64,000 nucleotides of DNA from Flavipsychrobacter sp. (GTDB lineage: Bacteria; Bacteroidota; Bacteroidia; Chitinophagales; Chitinophagaceae), in the NCBI GenBank assembly GCA_024508935.1, contig JANINW010000030.1:115154-179153 (forward strand), in the 5' to 3' direction. The notes beneath the pieces are model-generated. The model was not told the origin of the DNA and did not search any database. It was given only the letters and a program-made list of their open reading frames with translations. Within the stretch, counting starts at the first letter, position 1; every line of letters begins with the position of its first letter. This document shows positions 19,573 to 27,812 of the stretch, in pieces. The translations under genes and the position numbers were made by a program.

Positions 19573-20517
19573 TTGCAGAATAATATACCAGGTTTGAAAC
19601 CCATTATAGAAGCAAGGAACCTCACTAAGCGTTTTACCAACATTAATGCTGTAGAAGACCTGTCTTTTTGTATAAGACCGGGAGATGTATATGGCTTCCT
19701 GGGGGAGAATGGCGCAGGGAAAAGCACTACTATGCGCATGCTGCTGGGGCTGATCCATCCAACTTCAGGGAGTGTATACATAAATGATACGCTTTTCAAT
19801 AATAATAACCGGCAGTTATTAACACATATCGGCGCTATCATTGAACGGCCGGACCTGTATCTCTATCTGTCCGGCTGGGACAACCTGCGCTTTTTTGCAA
19901 ACCTGAGCGGCAAACATATACCCGGCAAAAGGCTTACAGAAGTATTGGATATTGTAGGCCTTACAGGCCGGGAGAAAGACAAAGTAAAAGCCTATTCGCA
20001 AGGCATGAAACAAAGACTGGGCATTGCCATCGCCATGGTTCATGATCCATCTTTGCTGATACTGGACGAACCGACAAACGGCCTCGACCCTCAAGGCATT
20101 GCTGAAATGCGCCAGCTCATCATCAGCCTTAGTAAAGACCATGGGAAAACAATTTTAATATCGTCTCACCTGCTGTATGAAATAGAACAGGTGGCTACGC
20201 GTATGCTCATTATACACAAAGGGAAAAAAATGGCCGAGGGCACTGTTGCTGAACTGCTGGACCCTTCCCGCACTATTACCGAAATAGCATACGCAGAGGC
20301 TGACAGGATTGTTCCTGCTATACAGCAATCGGCATGGGCAGGATATGTTCAATCGGTGACAGCAAGCAAGCTATTAGTAAAAATGCGTCCTACAGATATA
20401 CCAGGACTGAACCGCTGGCTGGTAGAGCAGGATATTCAAGTATACCAGATAGAATCCAAGCATTCACTGGAAGACTATTTTTTATCACTTACAACAGCAC
20501 CGCATGTTCAGGCTTGA
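19573..20517 (+). CDS. ABC transporter ATP-binding protein
   Basis: A 314-residue ATPase subunit. Walker A is GENGAGKST, the Q-loop region and the signature SQGMKQRLGIA follow, and Walker B is LLILDEPTNGLDPQG. The order and the C-terminal extension match the single-domain ATPases of ABC-2-type bacterial exporters. No ATG exists between the upstream stop and the first conserved residues, so translation must begin at TTG 19573 or TTG 19594 (KPIIEARNLTKRF follows). A promoter-like TTACTTTG overlaps the first TTG, which favours the second. It overlaps the permease gene by 14 bp. Confidence 0.93.
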   Translation: MQNNIPGLKPIIEARNLTKRFTNINAVEDLSFCIRPGDVYGFLGENGAGKSTTMRMLLGLIHPTSGSVYINDTLFNNNNRQLLTHIGAIIERPDLYLYLSGWDNLRFFANLSGKHIPGKRLTEVLDIVGLTGREKDKVKAYSQGMKQRLGIAIAMVHDPSLLILDEPTNGLDPQGIAEMRQLIISLSKDHGKTILISSHLLYEIEQVATRMLIIHKGKKMAEGTVAELLDPSRTITEIAYAEADRIVPAIQQSAWAGYVQSVTASKLLVKMRPTDIPGLNRWLVEQDIQVYQIESKHSLEDYFLSLTTAPHVQA

Positions 20518-21331
20518 GCTTTATAAAATATTCCGGCGTCCACGTACCTATATCAGCTTTGGCATTATACTGGCTATTGCTTTGCTGATACAGGTAGCCA
20601 TGCTGTTTGACGGCCAAACATTTCTTGGATTTATGTTGCAGGGTGTTGAGCAGTTTGATATACAGGGTAATGTGCTGAACGGGTATCTCATTACCTACAT
20701 TATACTCCAGACATTACTCATTCACATCCCGCTGCTGGTGGCCTTGGTTGCAGGAGATGCTATTGCCGGCGAAGCCAATATGGGCACGCTGAGGTTACTT
20801 CTTACCAAACCCATATCCCGGCCGCGCATTATACTGGTAAAATTTGCAGCAAGTGTATTTTACTCGCTTTGCCTGATCATTTGGCTGGCCATAGTAGGCC
20901 TCACTATCTCGCTGATGTTATTTGGGAAAGGCGATATGATCAACCTGAAAAGCGATGCTTTTGTAATGATACTGAAGGATGACGTAATGTGGCGGTATAC
21001 AGCAGCATTTGGCTTTGCCGCATTAGCCATGACTACCGTTGCAGCATTGTCTATATTACTGTCCGTATTTGCAGATAACTCCATCGGACCCATTATGGGC
21101 ACTATGGGCATTATTGTAGTGCTCACTATCTTTTCAACCTTGGGCCTGCCTATTTTCGATAATATAAAGCCATACCTTTTCACCACCCATATGATAGGCT
21201 GGAAAGGCTTTTTCGATGACCCGGTTCCGTATACTGCAATAGGGCGGTCGGCAGGAATACTAGCAGGCTATATTGTACTTTTCATAGGGTCGGCTATTTA
21301 CTTCTTCAGTAAAAAAGACATTCAATCATGA
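20504..21331 (+). CDS. ABC transporter permease (ABC-2 type)
   Basis: A 275-residue membrane protein with about six predicted helices and the phrase GTLRLLLTKPISRPRIILVK in an early cytoplasmic loop, which is typical of ABC-2 permeases. It overlaps the ATPase gene upstream by 14 bp and the LolA-like gene downstream by 4 bp, so the three genes are translationally coupled in one operon. The substrate is unknown. The lipoprotein-carrier-like partner suggests an envelope role, but this is inference. Confidence 0.9.
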   Translation: MFRLELYKIFRRPRTYISFGIILAIALLIQVAMLFDGQTFLGFMLQGVEQFDIQGNVLNGYLITYIILQTLLIHIPLLVALVAGDAIAGEANMGTLRLLLTKPISRPRIILVKFAASVFYSLCLIIWLAIVGLTISLMLFGKGDMINLKSDAFVMILKDDVMWRYTAAFGFAALAMTTVAALSILLSVFADNSIGPIMGTMGIIVVLTIFSTLGLPIFDNIKPYLFTTHMIGWKGFFDDPVPYTAIGRSAGILAGYIVLFIGSAIYFFSKKDIQS

Positions 21332-22056
21332 TGCGTTTTTTTAGCATATTTTTTCTATCAATATTATTGTTCACTGTTTCTAATACAGCTCACGCTGCAG
21401 ATAGTGACGCGGCAGCATTGTTTTATAAAATGCGTGAACGGCTTAATTATGTAAAAGATTATGTGGCCGATGTGCGGATGAAAATTGATGTCAGCTTTAT
21501 GCGCATACCTACCGTGCAAGGGAAACTTTATTACAAAGCTCCCGACAAACTGAAACTGGAGCGTAACGGAGGCATTGCCATACTTCCTAAAAAAAATATC
21601 AATCTTACCCTCAGCAACCTGGTACCTGCTGGCAATACGACGGTTATTGATGCCGGGTATGACATAATAGACAATCAGAAAGTACACATTATCAAGGTGG
21701 TTCCTGAACAAGAACAGAACGATATAGTGCTGACCAAGATATGGATCGATGAAGCTCATCTCCTGGCCTTACGAACAGAAACTACTACCCGCGATAACGG
21801 CACTATAAAAATGGACCTCCGCTTTGGCAAATATGCAGATGTTGCCTTACCGGACAAAGTGATATTTTATATAGACGTAAAAGAGTATAAACTGCCTAAA
21901 GGGGTTACGATGGATTATGATGGTAATGAAAGCATAGCAGGGGCACAACCCGCAAAAGGATCAAAAGCGCGCAAAGGCAAAATACAAATTGAATATCTTT
22001 CCTATATTATAAACAAAGGCATTCCCGACGAAATATTTGCAGAAAAGGCTAAATAA
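21328..22056 (+). CDS. LolA-like periplasmic protein
   Basis: A 242-residue protein with a signal peptide ending near TAHA23. The mature part has the pattern of LolA-like folds: YVADVRMKIDVSFMRIPTVQ, GKLYYKAPDKLKLERNG and later WIDEAHLLALRTETTTRDNG. LolA-type proteins hold hydrophobic lipid or lipoprotein chains in a half-open beta barrel. It is the third gene of the ABC operon and could hand a substrate to or from that transporter; this is inferred from gene order. A Gly/Lys-rich linker (GSKARKGK) lies near the end. Confidence 0.7.
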   Translation: MMRFFSIFFLSILLFTVSNTAHAADSDAAALFYKMRERLNYVKDYVADVRMKIDVSFMRIPTVQGKLYYKAPDKLKLERNGGIAILPKKNINLTLSNLVPAGNTTVIDAGYDIIDNQKVHIIKVVPEQEQNDIVLTKIWIDEAHLLALRTETTTRDNGTIKMDLRFGKYADVALPDKVIFYIDVKEYKLPKGVTMDYDGNESIAGAQPAKGSKARKGKIQIEYLSYIINKGIPDEIFAEKAK

Positions 22057-22116
22057 TAGCCGCCAATTCTTTTGCAACATCAAGATATTGATTAGTTTTA
22101 GGTGTTTAATCGATTA

Positions 22117-22626
22117 ATGAGTATGAAATATTGCTTACTATTTCTGTCTGCCATCCTTATCATAGCATCATGTAAAAAGACAGAGGTACCTGCTTCTAAA
22201 CAAGATGTATTGCGCGGCAGTGGTGGTACCACTTGGCGTATGGATACGGCGACTATCACTTACAGGCTGCCTGCCGGTAACGATACAACTACCAGCGCAT
22301 GGGGAAACCAGCAAAGGCCAACCTGCAAATTTGACGACTACCTGATATTCCGCGACGGTAATATTGGTGCATTAAATACAGGTGACCTGAAATGCCCTAA
22401 TGGCGAAACACAGGAAATAGCCACTAAATGGGGCATTACAGATAACGATACTAAAATGTATATCTATGACGCAGGAGACATGTTCTTTGGCGCGGATGTT
22501 AATGCTCAATTGGCCGATTTCTCAGACAGCAAATTTGTACTGAAGTTCCCTTTGTATAATGTAACATTCAACAATCAATTCATTGTTGATACGGTACACT
22601 ATACGGTAACTATGAAGAAACGCTAA
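22117..22626 (+). CDS. Putative lipoprotein
   Basis: The ATG at 22117 (MSMKYCLLFL) gives 169 residues; an ATG at 22123 is an equally good start. A lipobox IIASC and a following KKTE indicate a lipoprotein of the envelope. The mature region has a Thr- and Gly-rich segment (TWRMDTATITYRLPAGN) and several aspartates, resembling small beta-rich lipoproteins of Bacteroidota. No function can be assigned. It lies downstream of the ABC operon and upstream of thrS, with a terminator between. Confidence 0.72.
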   Translation: MSMKYCLLFLSAILIIASCKKTEVPASKQDVLRGSGGTTWRMDTATITYRLPAGNDTTTSAWGNQQRPTCKFDDYLIFRDGNIGALNTGDLKCPNGETQEIATKWGITDNDTKMYIYDAGDMFFGADVNAQLADFSDSKFVLKFPLYNVTFNNQFIVDTVHYTVTMKKR

Positions 22627-22646
22627 CAGGCACGGAAGATATTTAT

Positions 22647-22675
22647 ACCCGCCGGCCTGCCGGCGGGTTTTTTAT
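22647..22675 (+). terminator. Terminator before thrS
   Basis: ACCCGCCGG/CCGGCGGGT forms a GC-rich hairpin followed by TTTTTTATT. Confidence 0.85.
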
Positions 22676-22704
22676 TAATAGATTTTCCATAGCTTATCAA
22701 TCAT

Positions 22705-22712
22705 TACCTTTG
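22705..22712 (+). promoter_or_regulatory. Promoter -7 element of thrS
   Basis: TACCTTTG matches TAnnTTTG and lies 32 nt upstream of the thrS ATG. Confidence 0.55.
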
Positions 22713-22744
22713 CAACTAATTTTTTAAGATACACAAGCTCATAT

Positions 22745-24703
22745 ATGATACGTATTACTTTACCGGATGGTGCAGTTCGCGAATATGAACCCGGCATTTC
22801 TGCAATGGATGTAGCAAGATCCATCGGCGAAGGGCTGGCGCGTAAAGTGCTTGCCGCCGAAGTGAATGGTGAAGTATGGGATGCTTCACGCCCCATTAAT
22901 AACGATGCATCTCTAAAACTGCTTACCTGGGGCGAAAAGGGCGCCAAATCTACTTTCTGGCATTCTTCTGCCCACCTCATGGCAGAGGCGCTGGAAGCCT
23001 TATACCCCGGCGTAAAACTGGGCATAGGCCCTTCTATTGAAAATGGCTTTTACTACGACATAGATCTAGGCGACCGCACTATTGGCGAGGATGACCTGAA
23101 AAAGATAGAAGATAAAATGAAAGAGCTGGCTAAAAACAATAGTGTTTACCAGCGTGTAGATATGCCTAAAGATAAGGCTATAGCTTATTTCACAGAAAAA
23201 CAAGATCCATATAAACTGGAATTACTGCAGGACCTACAGGATGGCCAGATTACTTTTTATACCCAGGGCAATTTTACCGACCTATGCCGTGGCCCGCATA
23301 TACCCAACACCGGTTTCATCAAAGCTATAAAGCTGATGAACATTGCCGGCGCTTACTGGCGGGGTAACGAGAAGAATAAAATGCTGACCCGTATTTACGG
23401 CATTACCTTCCCTGCACAGAAAGAGTTGGATGAATACCTGGCATTACTGGAAGAAGCTAAAAAACGCGACCACCGTAAGCTGGGTCGTGAACTGGAACTG
23501 TTTACGTTCTCAGAAAAAGTAGGCAGCGGTTTACCTATGTGGCTGCCCAAAGGCGCCATGATGCGCGAACGCCTGCAACAGTTCTTACAGAAGGCTCAAA
23601 TGGAAAGCGGCTATGTACCGGTTATTACGCCACACATAGGCAGTAAACAACTGTATGTTACTTCAGGACACTGGGAAAAATATGGCAAGGATAGTTTCCG
23701 TCCTATTACTACCCCGCAGGAAGGCGAAGAGTTTATGCTGAAACCCATGAACTGCCCGCACCACTGCGAGATATATAAATCATCACCGCGTTCATACAAA
23801 GATTTGCCGCTGCGCCTTGCAGAGTTTGGAACTGTTTATCGTTACGAACAATCGGGCGAATTGCACGGCCTTACACGTGTGCGTGGTTTTACACAGGATG
23901 ATGCCCACTTATTCTGTCGCCCAGAACAGGTGAAAGATGAGTTTAAAAAAGTAATAGACCTGGTACTATTCGTATTGAATTCACTGGATTTCCCTGATTT
24001 TACCGCCCAGATATCCCTGCGTGACCAGGAAGATCGCAGTAAATACATTGGCAGTGAAGAAAACTGGCAAATAGCCGAACAAGCGATTATAGAGGCCGCT
24101 ACAGAAAAGCAGCTAAAAACAGTAGTAGAATATGGAGAAGCGGCTTTCTATGGCCCTAAGCTCGACTTTATGGTAAAGGATGCGCTGGGACGTAGCTGGC
24201 AGTTAGGTACCATCCAGGTAGATTATAACCTGCCTGAGCGTTTTGAACTGGAATATGTAGACTCTGACAATAGCCGCAAACGCCCGGTAATGATACACCG
24301 TGCACCGTTTGGCTCTATGGAGCGCTTCATAGCCGTACTGCTGGAACACTGCGGTGGTAATTTGCCTTTCTGGCTGTCACCTTTACAGGTAAAAGTATTG
24401 CCAATAAGCGATAAGTTTGGTGAATATTCAGAAAAAGTAGCTGCAGCACTCAGGGAAGCAGATATACGTGCAGAAGTAGACGACCGCAATGAAAAAATAG
24501 GCAAGAAGATACGTGATACTGAACTGATGAAAGTGCCATATATGCTGGTTGTTGGCGAAAAGGAAATGAACGAAGGGAAAGTGGCCGTACGCAAACATGG
24601 CGAAGGCGATAAAGGCACGCTGCTGCTGGATGAATTTATTGACGAAATAAAAGCCCTTGTAAAAGCACAAACCAGCGGCAAAAGAACAACTGCAGTGGCA
24701 TAA
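22745..24703 (+). CDS. thrS: Threonine-tRNA ligase
   Basis: A 652-residue threonyl-tRNA synthetase, which charges tRNA-Thr with threonine. Domains in order are an N-terminal TGS domain (about 1-60), an editing domain with [11 protein letters not shown], the class II catalytic core with the zinc-site motif [14 protein letters not shown] and [16 protein letters not shown], and a C-terminal anticodon-binding domain (about 545-645). The editing domain motifs appear intact. It starts at ATG 22745 with its own promoter and is followed 72 bp later by infC, which has a promoter of its own. Confidence 0.98.
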   Translation: MIRITLPDGAVREYEPGISAMDVARSIGEGLARKVLAAEVNGEVWDASRPINNDASLKLLTWGEKGAKSTFWHSSAHLMAEALEALYPGVKLGIGPSIENGFYYDIDLGDRTIGEDDLKKIEDKMKELAKNNSVYQRVDMPKDKAIAYFTEKQDPYKLELLQDLQDGQITFYTQGNFTDLCRGPHIPNTGFIKAIKLMNIAGAYWRGNEKNKMLTRIYGITFPAQKELDEYLALLEEAKKRDHRKLGRELELFTFSEKVGSGLPMWLPKGAMMRERLQQFLQKAQMESGYVPVITPHIGSKQLYVTSGHWEKYGKDSFRPITTPQEGEEFMLKPMNCPHHCEIYKSSPRSYKDLPLRLAEFGTVYRYEQSGELHGLTRVRGFTQDDAHLFCRPEQVKDEFKKVIDLVLFVLNSLDFPDFTAQISLRDQEDRSKYIGSEENWQIAEQAIIEAATEKQLKTVVEYGEAAFYGPKLDFMVKDALGRSWQLGTIQVDYNLPERFELEYVDSDNSRKRPVMIHRAPFGSMERFIAVLLEHCGGNLPFWLSPLQVKVLPISDKFGEYSEKVAAALREADIRAEVDDRNEKIGKKIRDTELMKVPYMLVVGEKEMNEGKVAVRKHGEGDKGTLLLDEFIDEIKALVKAQTSGKRTTAVA

Positions 24704-24744
24704 GTTTTATATAAAGGCTATATACATTTGAATTGCAAATACAT

Positions 24745-24752
24745 TATTTTTG
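24745..24752 (+). promoter_or_regulatory. Promoter -7 element of infC
   Basis: TATTTTTG lies 23 nt before the infC ATG at 24776, so infC can be transcribed separately from thrS. Confidence 0.55.
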
Positions 24753-24775
24753 CCCCATTATTTTAAAAACCATTA

Positions 24776-25330
24776 ATGCAGAAAAGAAGCAAAGCTCCTT
24801 ATTTTAAGCCAAGACAAAAAGAGAACGAACATCGTTTAAACCGTGAAATAACTGTACCTGAAGTGCGCCTGATAGGGGAAGGAATAGAGCCTGGTGTATA
24901 CCCCATAGCAGAAGCTTTACGTATGGCCCAGGAACAGGAAGTAGACCTTGTAGAAGTATCTCCGAATGCAGTACCACCGGTGTGCAGGCTTATCGATTAC
25001 AAGAAATTCCTTTACGAAAAGAAGAAAAAAGATAAAGAACAAAAGGCAAAAGCAAAGCAGTCTGAAGTAAAAGAAATTCGTTTTACACCGAATACGGATG
25101 ACCACGATTTTGACTTTAAAGCAAAACATGCCGAGAAATTCCTACAGGATGGTAATAAAGTAAAATGCTATGTACAGTTCAAAGGGCGTGCTATCATGTT
25201 CCAGGAAAGGGGAGAGCTTTTATTACTGAAATTTGCTGAAAGGCTTGCTGAAGTAGGTGCATTGGAATCGATGCCGAAGATGGAAGGCCGACGTATGTTT
25301 GCTATCTTCACGCCCAAGAAGAAAAAATAA
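24776..25330 (+). CDS. infC: Translation initiation factor IF-3
   Basis: A 184-residue IF-3. It has the N-terminal domain with VRLIGEGIEPGVYPIAEALR, a lysine-rich linker (EKKKKDKEQKAKAKQ) and the C-terminal domain with KEIRFTPNTDDHDFDFKAKH. IF-3 binds the 30S subunit and enforces correct start-codon selection. Unlike the E. coli gene, which starts with AUU, this one starts with ATG. In most bacteria rpmI and rplT follow infC; here they are absent, and the next 415 bp contain no coding gene. Confidence 0.97.
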   Translation: MQKRSKAPYFKPRQKENEHRLNREITVPEVRLIGEGIEPGVYPIAEALRMAQEQEVDLVEVSPNAVPPVCRLIDYKKFLYEKKKKDKEQKAKAKQSEVKEIRFTPNTDDHDFDFKAKHAEKFLQDGNKVKCYVQFKGRAIMFQERGELLLLKFAERLAEVGALESMPKMEGRRMFAIFTPKKKK

Positions 25331-25451
25331 TATGACAGATTGCTGACAATTGCAGAAAACTTAAAGCAACCTGTTGGAGACCAATATTTTATACATAGGT
25401 AAGAGCAAAAAAAAAAATTGAATAAACTTGTAAAAATCAAAAATTAGTTCT

Positions 25452-25459
25452 TACCTTTG
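25452..25459 (+). promoter_or_regulatory. Promoter -7 element downstream of infC
   Basis: TACCTTTG matches TAnnTTTG. Transcription from here would read through the first RNA element. Confidence 0.45.
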
Positions 25460-25509
25460 TACCAACAAAAGATAATAGAAATTTCATCGCAAATTAATTT
25501 TGCGTTTGT

Positions 25510-25576
25510 ATAAAGAGGTTTTCATGGTGATAGGGTTTATAGGGGCTGGCCTGTTCTCAGGCTGGCTTTTTTATTT
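25510..25576 (+). ncRNA. Candidate small RNA or leader element, copy 1
   Basis: A conserved block starts near GTTTTCATGGTGATAGGG, continues GTTTATAGGGGCTGGCC and ends in a hairpin (25545-25566: GCTGGCCTG, loop TTCT, CAGGCTGGC) with a T-run. A TAATTTTG promoter-like element (25495-25502) precedes it. The hairpin and U-tract are an intrinsic terminator, so a transcript of about 60-70 nt is predicted. The second copy 144 bp downstream has paired changes in the stem. I do not know the family; Flavo-1 and other Bacteroidota motifs should be tested. Confidence 0.5.
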
Positions 25577-25648
25577 GTATCAATTCATGCCCCTGTAACT
25601 TTAAGATTTTGTTAGGCAAATCAATCATGTCGATACATTGTTCATCTG

Positions 25649-25656
25649 TATCTTTG
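25649..25656 (+). promoter_or_regulatory. Promoter -7 element of RNA element copy 2
   Basis: TATCTTTG is a perfect match to TAnnTTTG, just 6 nt upstream of the conserved block of copy 2. Confidence 0.6.
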
Positions 25657-25720
25657 TAAAAGTTTTCATAGTGATAGGGTTTATAGGGGCTGGCCTGTTC
25701 TCAGGTCGGCTTTTTTTATT
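25657..25720 (+). ncRNA. Candidate small RNA or leader element, copy 2
   Basis: This copy shares about 55 of 60 bases with copy 1, including GTGATAGGGTTTATAGGGG and the hairpin at 25689-25710, here GCTGGCCTG, loop TTCT, CAGGTCGGC. The two bases that differ from copy 1 in the right arm (CT to TC) keep all nine pairs, using a different GU/GC combination. A run of seven T follows. It ends 26 nt before the ATG of the secreted repeat protein, so it may be a stand-alone RNA or an attenuator of that gene. Confidence 0.5.
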
Positions 25721-25745
25721 TATTTTGAGCATCAAAACACACGCT

Positions 25746-26828
25746 ATGCGCTTGAAACAAGCGGCACTTTTAGTTTTCGCCCTAGTCTATACCATTTACA
25801 GTTATGCCCAGCCCCTATCCGTTTTTGTAAATATGCAAAACCAGGTGATGGTATGGGATAATGGCTTCATTCGCAAAGTAGATTACCTGCCGCCACAAGA
25901 AATGAAAACCGGCCGCATAGCTATTCCTTACCTCGACAATTCCCGATCATTTAAAATATACTATAAAGGCGGTGTACGCACGATCAATTCAGGTTTTACC
26001 AATGAATTCCAGGTGAGCGATAACCTGGTTGCTTTCCTTAATAATAAATCGCTGAACGTATTTGACAAAGGCAATATCAAAAACCTTTCCAGCTTTTGTT
26101 CGCAATATTTCCTTGGCGATAGCGTCATCATGTTCTTTGACGGTATACGCAATGAATATAAAGCCTATTATAATGGCCAGGTATACCCTATTGAAAATTT
26201 TCTTGCAGGCAATCCGCTGGATGTGGTAAAGGTATCGGACAATATAGCTGCATACGATAACTATGCAAACCAGTTCCGCCTGTTCTACCAGGGTAATATC
26301 ATTCAGCAGGAAGAATATGCAGTAAGCAGCTTTGAAATAGGCCGCAATACGGTTGCTTATGTTGATATCAACCGCCAGTTCAAAATATTTCATAACGGTG
26401 ATTCTTATGTAGTAGAAGATTTTCCGCCCAGCGCTTTCCAGGCAGGTGATAATGTAGTAGCCTATGTATCGAACGATGGATACTTCAAGGTATTTTATGC
26501 AGATAGTGTACGCAGCATTGGTTTCTTTACACCTGATTTTAAGGTAACGGATAATATGGTTGCCTATCGCGATCCAAGCGGGTATTTCAAACTGTTCTAT
26601 AAAGGCGAGATCTATACACTCGAAAGCTACTATCCTGATAAAATTGTTATGCAATATAATTCGGTTGCTTATGTGAACCGGACCAATACACTACGCCTGT
26701 TTACAGAAGGAGAAACTTACGATGTAACAAACATTGACCTGGAAAGCTGGGAACTAAGCTATGATGTGCTTAAGTACCAGATAGGAAAGAACATGTTCCG
26801 CATTTACTACAAGGGAATAGAATACTGA
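25746..26828 (+). CDS. Secreted repeat protein, propeller-like
   Basis: The start at ATG 25746 (MRLKQAALLVFALVYTIYSYAQ) gives 360 residues with a signal peptide; the open frame extends upstream over the RNA element but that part is not credible coding. The mature protein is a chain of about seven weak repeats of about 45 residues, each with a pattern like NVVAYVSNDGYFKVFYADSV: a Val-Ala-Tyr strand, a Phe/Tyr-x-[IV]-[FY] strand and a short loop. This suggests a beta-propeller or a related all-beta repeat in the periplasm. I recognise no characterised family. Confidence 0.75.
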   Translation: MRLKQAALLVFALVYTIYSYAQPLSVFVNMQNQVMVWDNGFIRKVDYLPPQEMKTGRIAIPYLDNSRSFKIYYKGGVRTINSGFTNEFQVSDNLVAFLNNKSLNVFDKGNIKNLSSFCSQYFLGDSVIMFFDGIRNEYKAYYNGQVYPIENFLAGNPLDVVKVSDNIAAYDNYANQFRLFYQGNIIQQEEYAVSSFEIGRNTVAYVDINRQFKIFHNGDSYVVEDFPPSAFQAGDNVVAYVSNDGYFKVFYADSVRSIGFFTPDFKVTDNMVAYRDPSGYFKLFYKGEIYTLESYYPDKIVMQYNSVAYVNRTNTLRLFTEGETYDVTNIDLESWELSYDVLKYQIGKNMFRIYYKGIEY

Positions 26829-26834
26829 TCTGCT

Positions 26835-27620
26835 TTAGAAAAACCGTTTTATCATTCTCAGCTTGTGAGTGCGTTTGCGTAACGACACACTCACAATACC
26901 TTCCTGGTCTATTTTATCTATTACTACCCTGCCACTGGTATCTGTAGCGTGAATGATATGATGATTATCCAACAGTATACCCACATGGACAATTTTCCCA
27001 TCAGCATTTTCAAAAAAAGCAAGATCCCCGCAACGTGCGTGCTGTAAGAAATCTACATCTTCACCTTGTGTGGCCTGTTGCGCTGCGTCGCGCAGTATGG
27101 CCTTACCACATAGCTTAAAAGCCATTTGGGTCAACCCCGAGCAATCGATACCTGCCAGTGTGCGCCCGCCCCACAAATACGGAGCATTCATATACTCCAT
27201 AGCTGCTGCTTTCAGTTTATCGCAATCCAGTTCCAGATCTTTTACTGCCAGCTTTTTACCTTTATACTTACCCGTTTGTCCTAATATGGTAATCTTGCCG
27301 CCCTTCATGCCGAAAAGGTCACAGCCGATAGGCATCCATTGCTCACTCTTATCAAAAACCAGCTTGTCGGTATGTTTAGCGGCTAAAAACTTAGCGTCTT
27401 TACGGTATTCTTTACGGGTTATTATAGCCAGCTGGCCGAATTTACACCACCCTTCATAATCATCCCAGTGGAGACGCACCCGTGCCCAGTCTTTTTCATT
27501 TAACTCCAGTACCTCTACCCTTTCACCAAATAAAATTTCGCTCACTTGTTCCGAGCTATGTGCCGGCTCCTTGCGCAAAGGCATACGCGACACATTACAA
27601 AAAGCATAAGATAATACCAT
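26835..27620 (-). CDS. NlpC/P60 (C40) peptidase with SH3-like domains
   Basis: A 261-residue peptidase of the NlpC/P60 family, which cleaves peptidoglycan stem peptides. SH3-like regions occupy about 15-130. The catalytic domain has Cys160 (GIDCSG), His212 (IVHVGI) and His224 (HIIHAT). No signal peptide is obvious, although residues 1-9 are hydrophobic, so it may act in the cytoplasm on recycled muropeptides; this is inferred. An AGGAGG ribosome-binding site, unusually strong for a Bacteroidota gene, lies 6 nt upstream of the ATG. Confidence 0.9.
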   Translation of the reverse strand: MVLSYAFCNVSRMPLRKEPAHSSEQVSEILFGERVEVLELNEKDWARVRLHWDDYEGWCKFGQLAIITRKEYRKDAKFLAAKHTDKLVFDKSEQWMPIGCDLFGMKGGKITILGQTGKYKGKKLAVKDLELDCDKLKAAAMEYMNAPYLWGGRTLAGIDCSGLTQMAFKLCGKAILRDAAQQATQGEDVDFLQHARCGDLAFFENADGKIVHVGILLDNHHIIHATDTSGRVVIDKIDQEGIVSVSLRKRTHKLRMIKRFF

Positions 27621-27625
27621 ATAAT

Positions 27626-27631
27626 CCTCCT
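27626..27631 (-). promoter_or_regulatory. Strong Shine-Dalgarno site of the C40 peptidase gene
   Basis: The minus strand reads AGGAGG, ending about 5 nt before the ATG at 27620. It fixes the start and is unusual, because Bacteroidota genes generally lack a clear Shine-Dalgarno sequence. Confidence 0.6.
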
Positions 27632-27639
27632 GGGTGCAA

Positions 27640-27647
27640 CAAAATTA
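27640..27647 (-). promoter_or_regulatory. Promoter -7 element of the C40 peptidase gene
   Basis: The minus strand reads TAATTTTG, about 19 nt before the ATG. Confidence 0.5.
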
Positions 27648-27812
27648 CACTGCAATGCCCAAAACTGTCCTATATAAGCGGTTTAGTTTCCCCCAAATCT
27701 TTTTACTAACTTAGCACGCTAAATTATGCCCCAACCATATTATATTATTTTTAATAATGCGGCCGGCTGATTAAGATGAACAATTTAAACGGATTAAAAA
27801 GTCACACACATT

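Larger units (their letters stand above)
25331..25745. other. Non-coding gap with two promoter-hairpin units
   Basis: No convincing reading frame lies in this 415-bp gap. It holds an A-rich stretch (25407-25440), three TAnnTTTG-type elements (25452, 25495, 25649) and two copies of a 60-bp conserved block, each ending in a hairpin plus T-run. The genes rpmI and rplT, expected after infC, are not here. Confidence 0.75.

Noticed and set aside
25331..25500. tRNA or rpmI remnant downstream of infC
   Set aside because: No cloverleaf or L35-like start was found; the sequence is A/T-rich and structureless up to the RNA elements.
25638..25745. Upstream extension of the repeat protein (MFICIFVKVF...)
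   Set aside because: It would translate the RNA element and terminator; a clean signal peptide begins at 25746.
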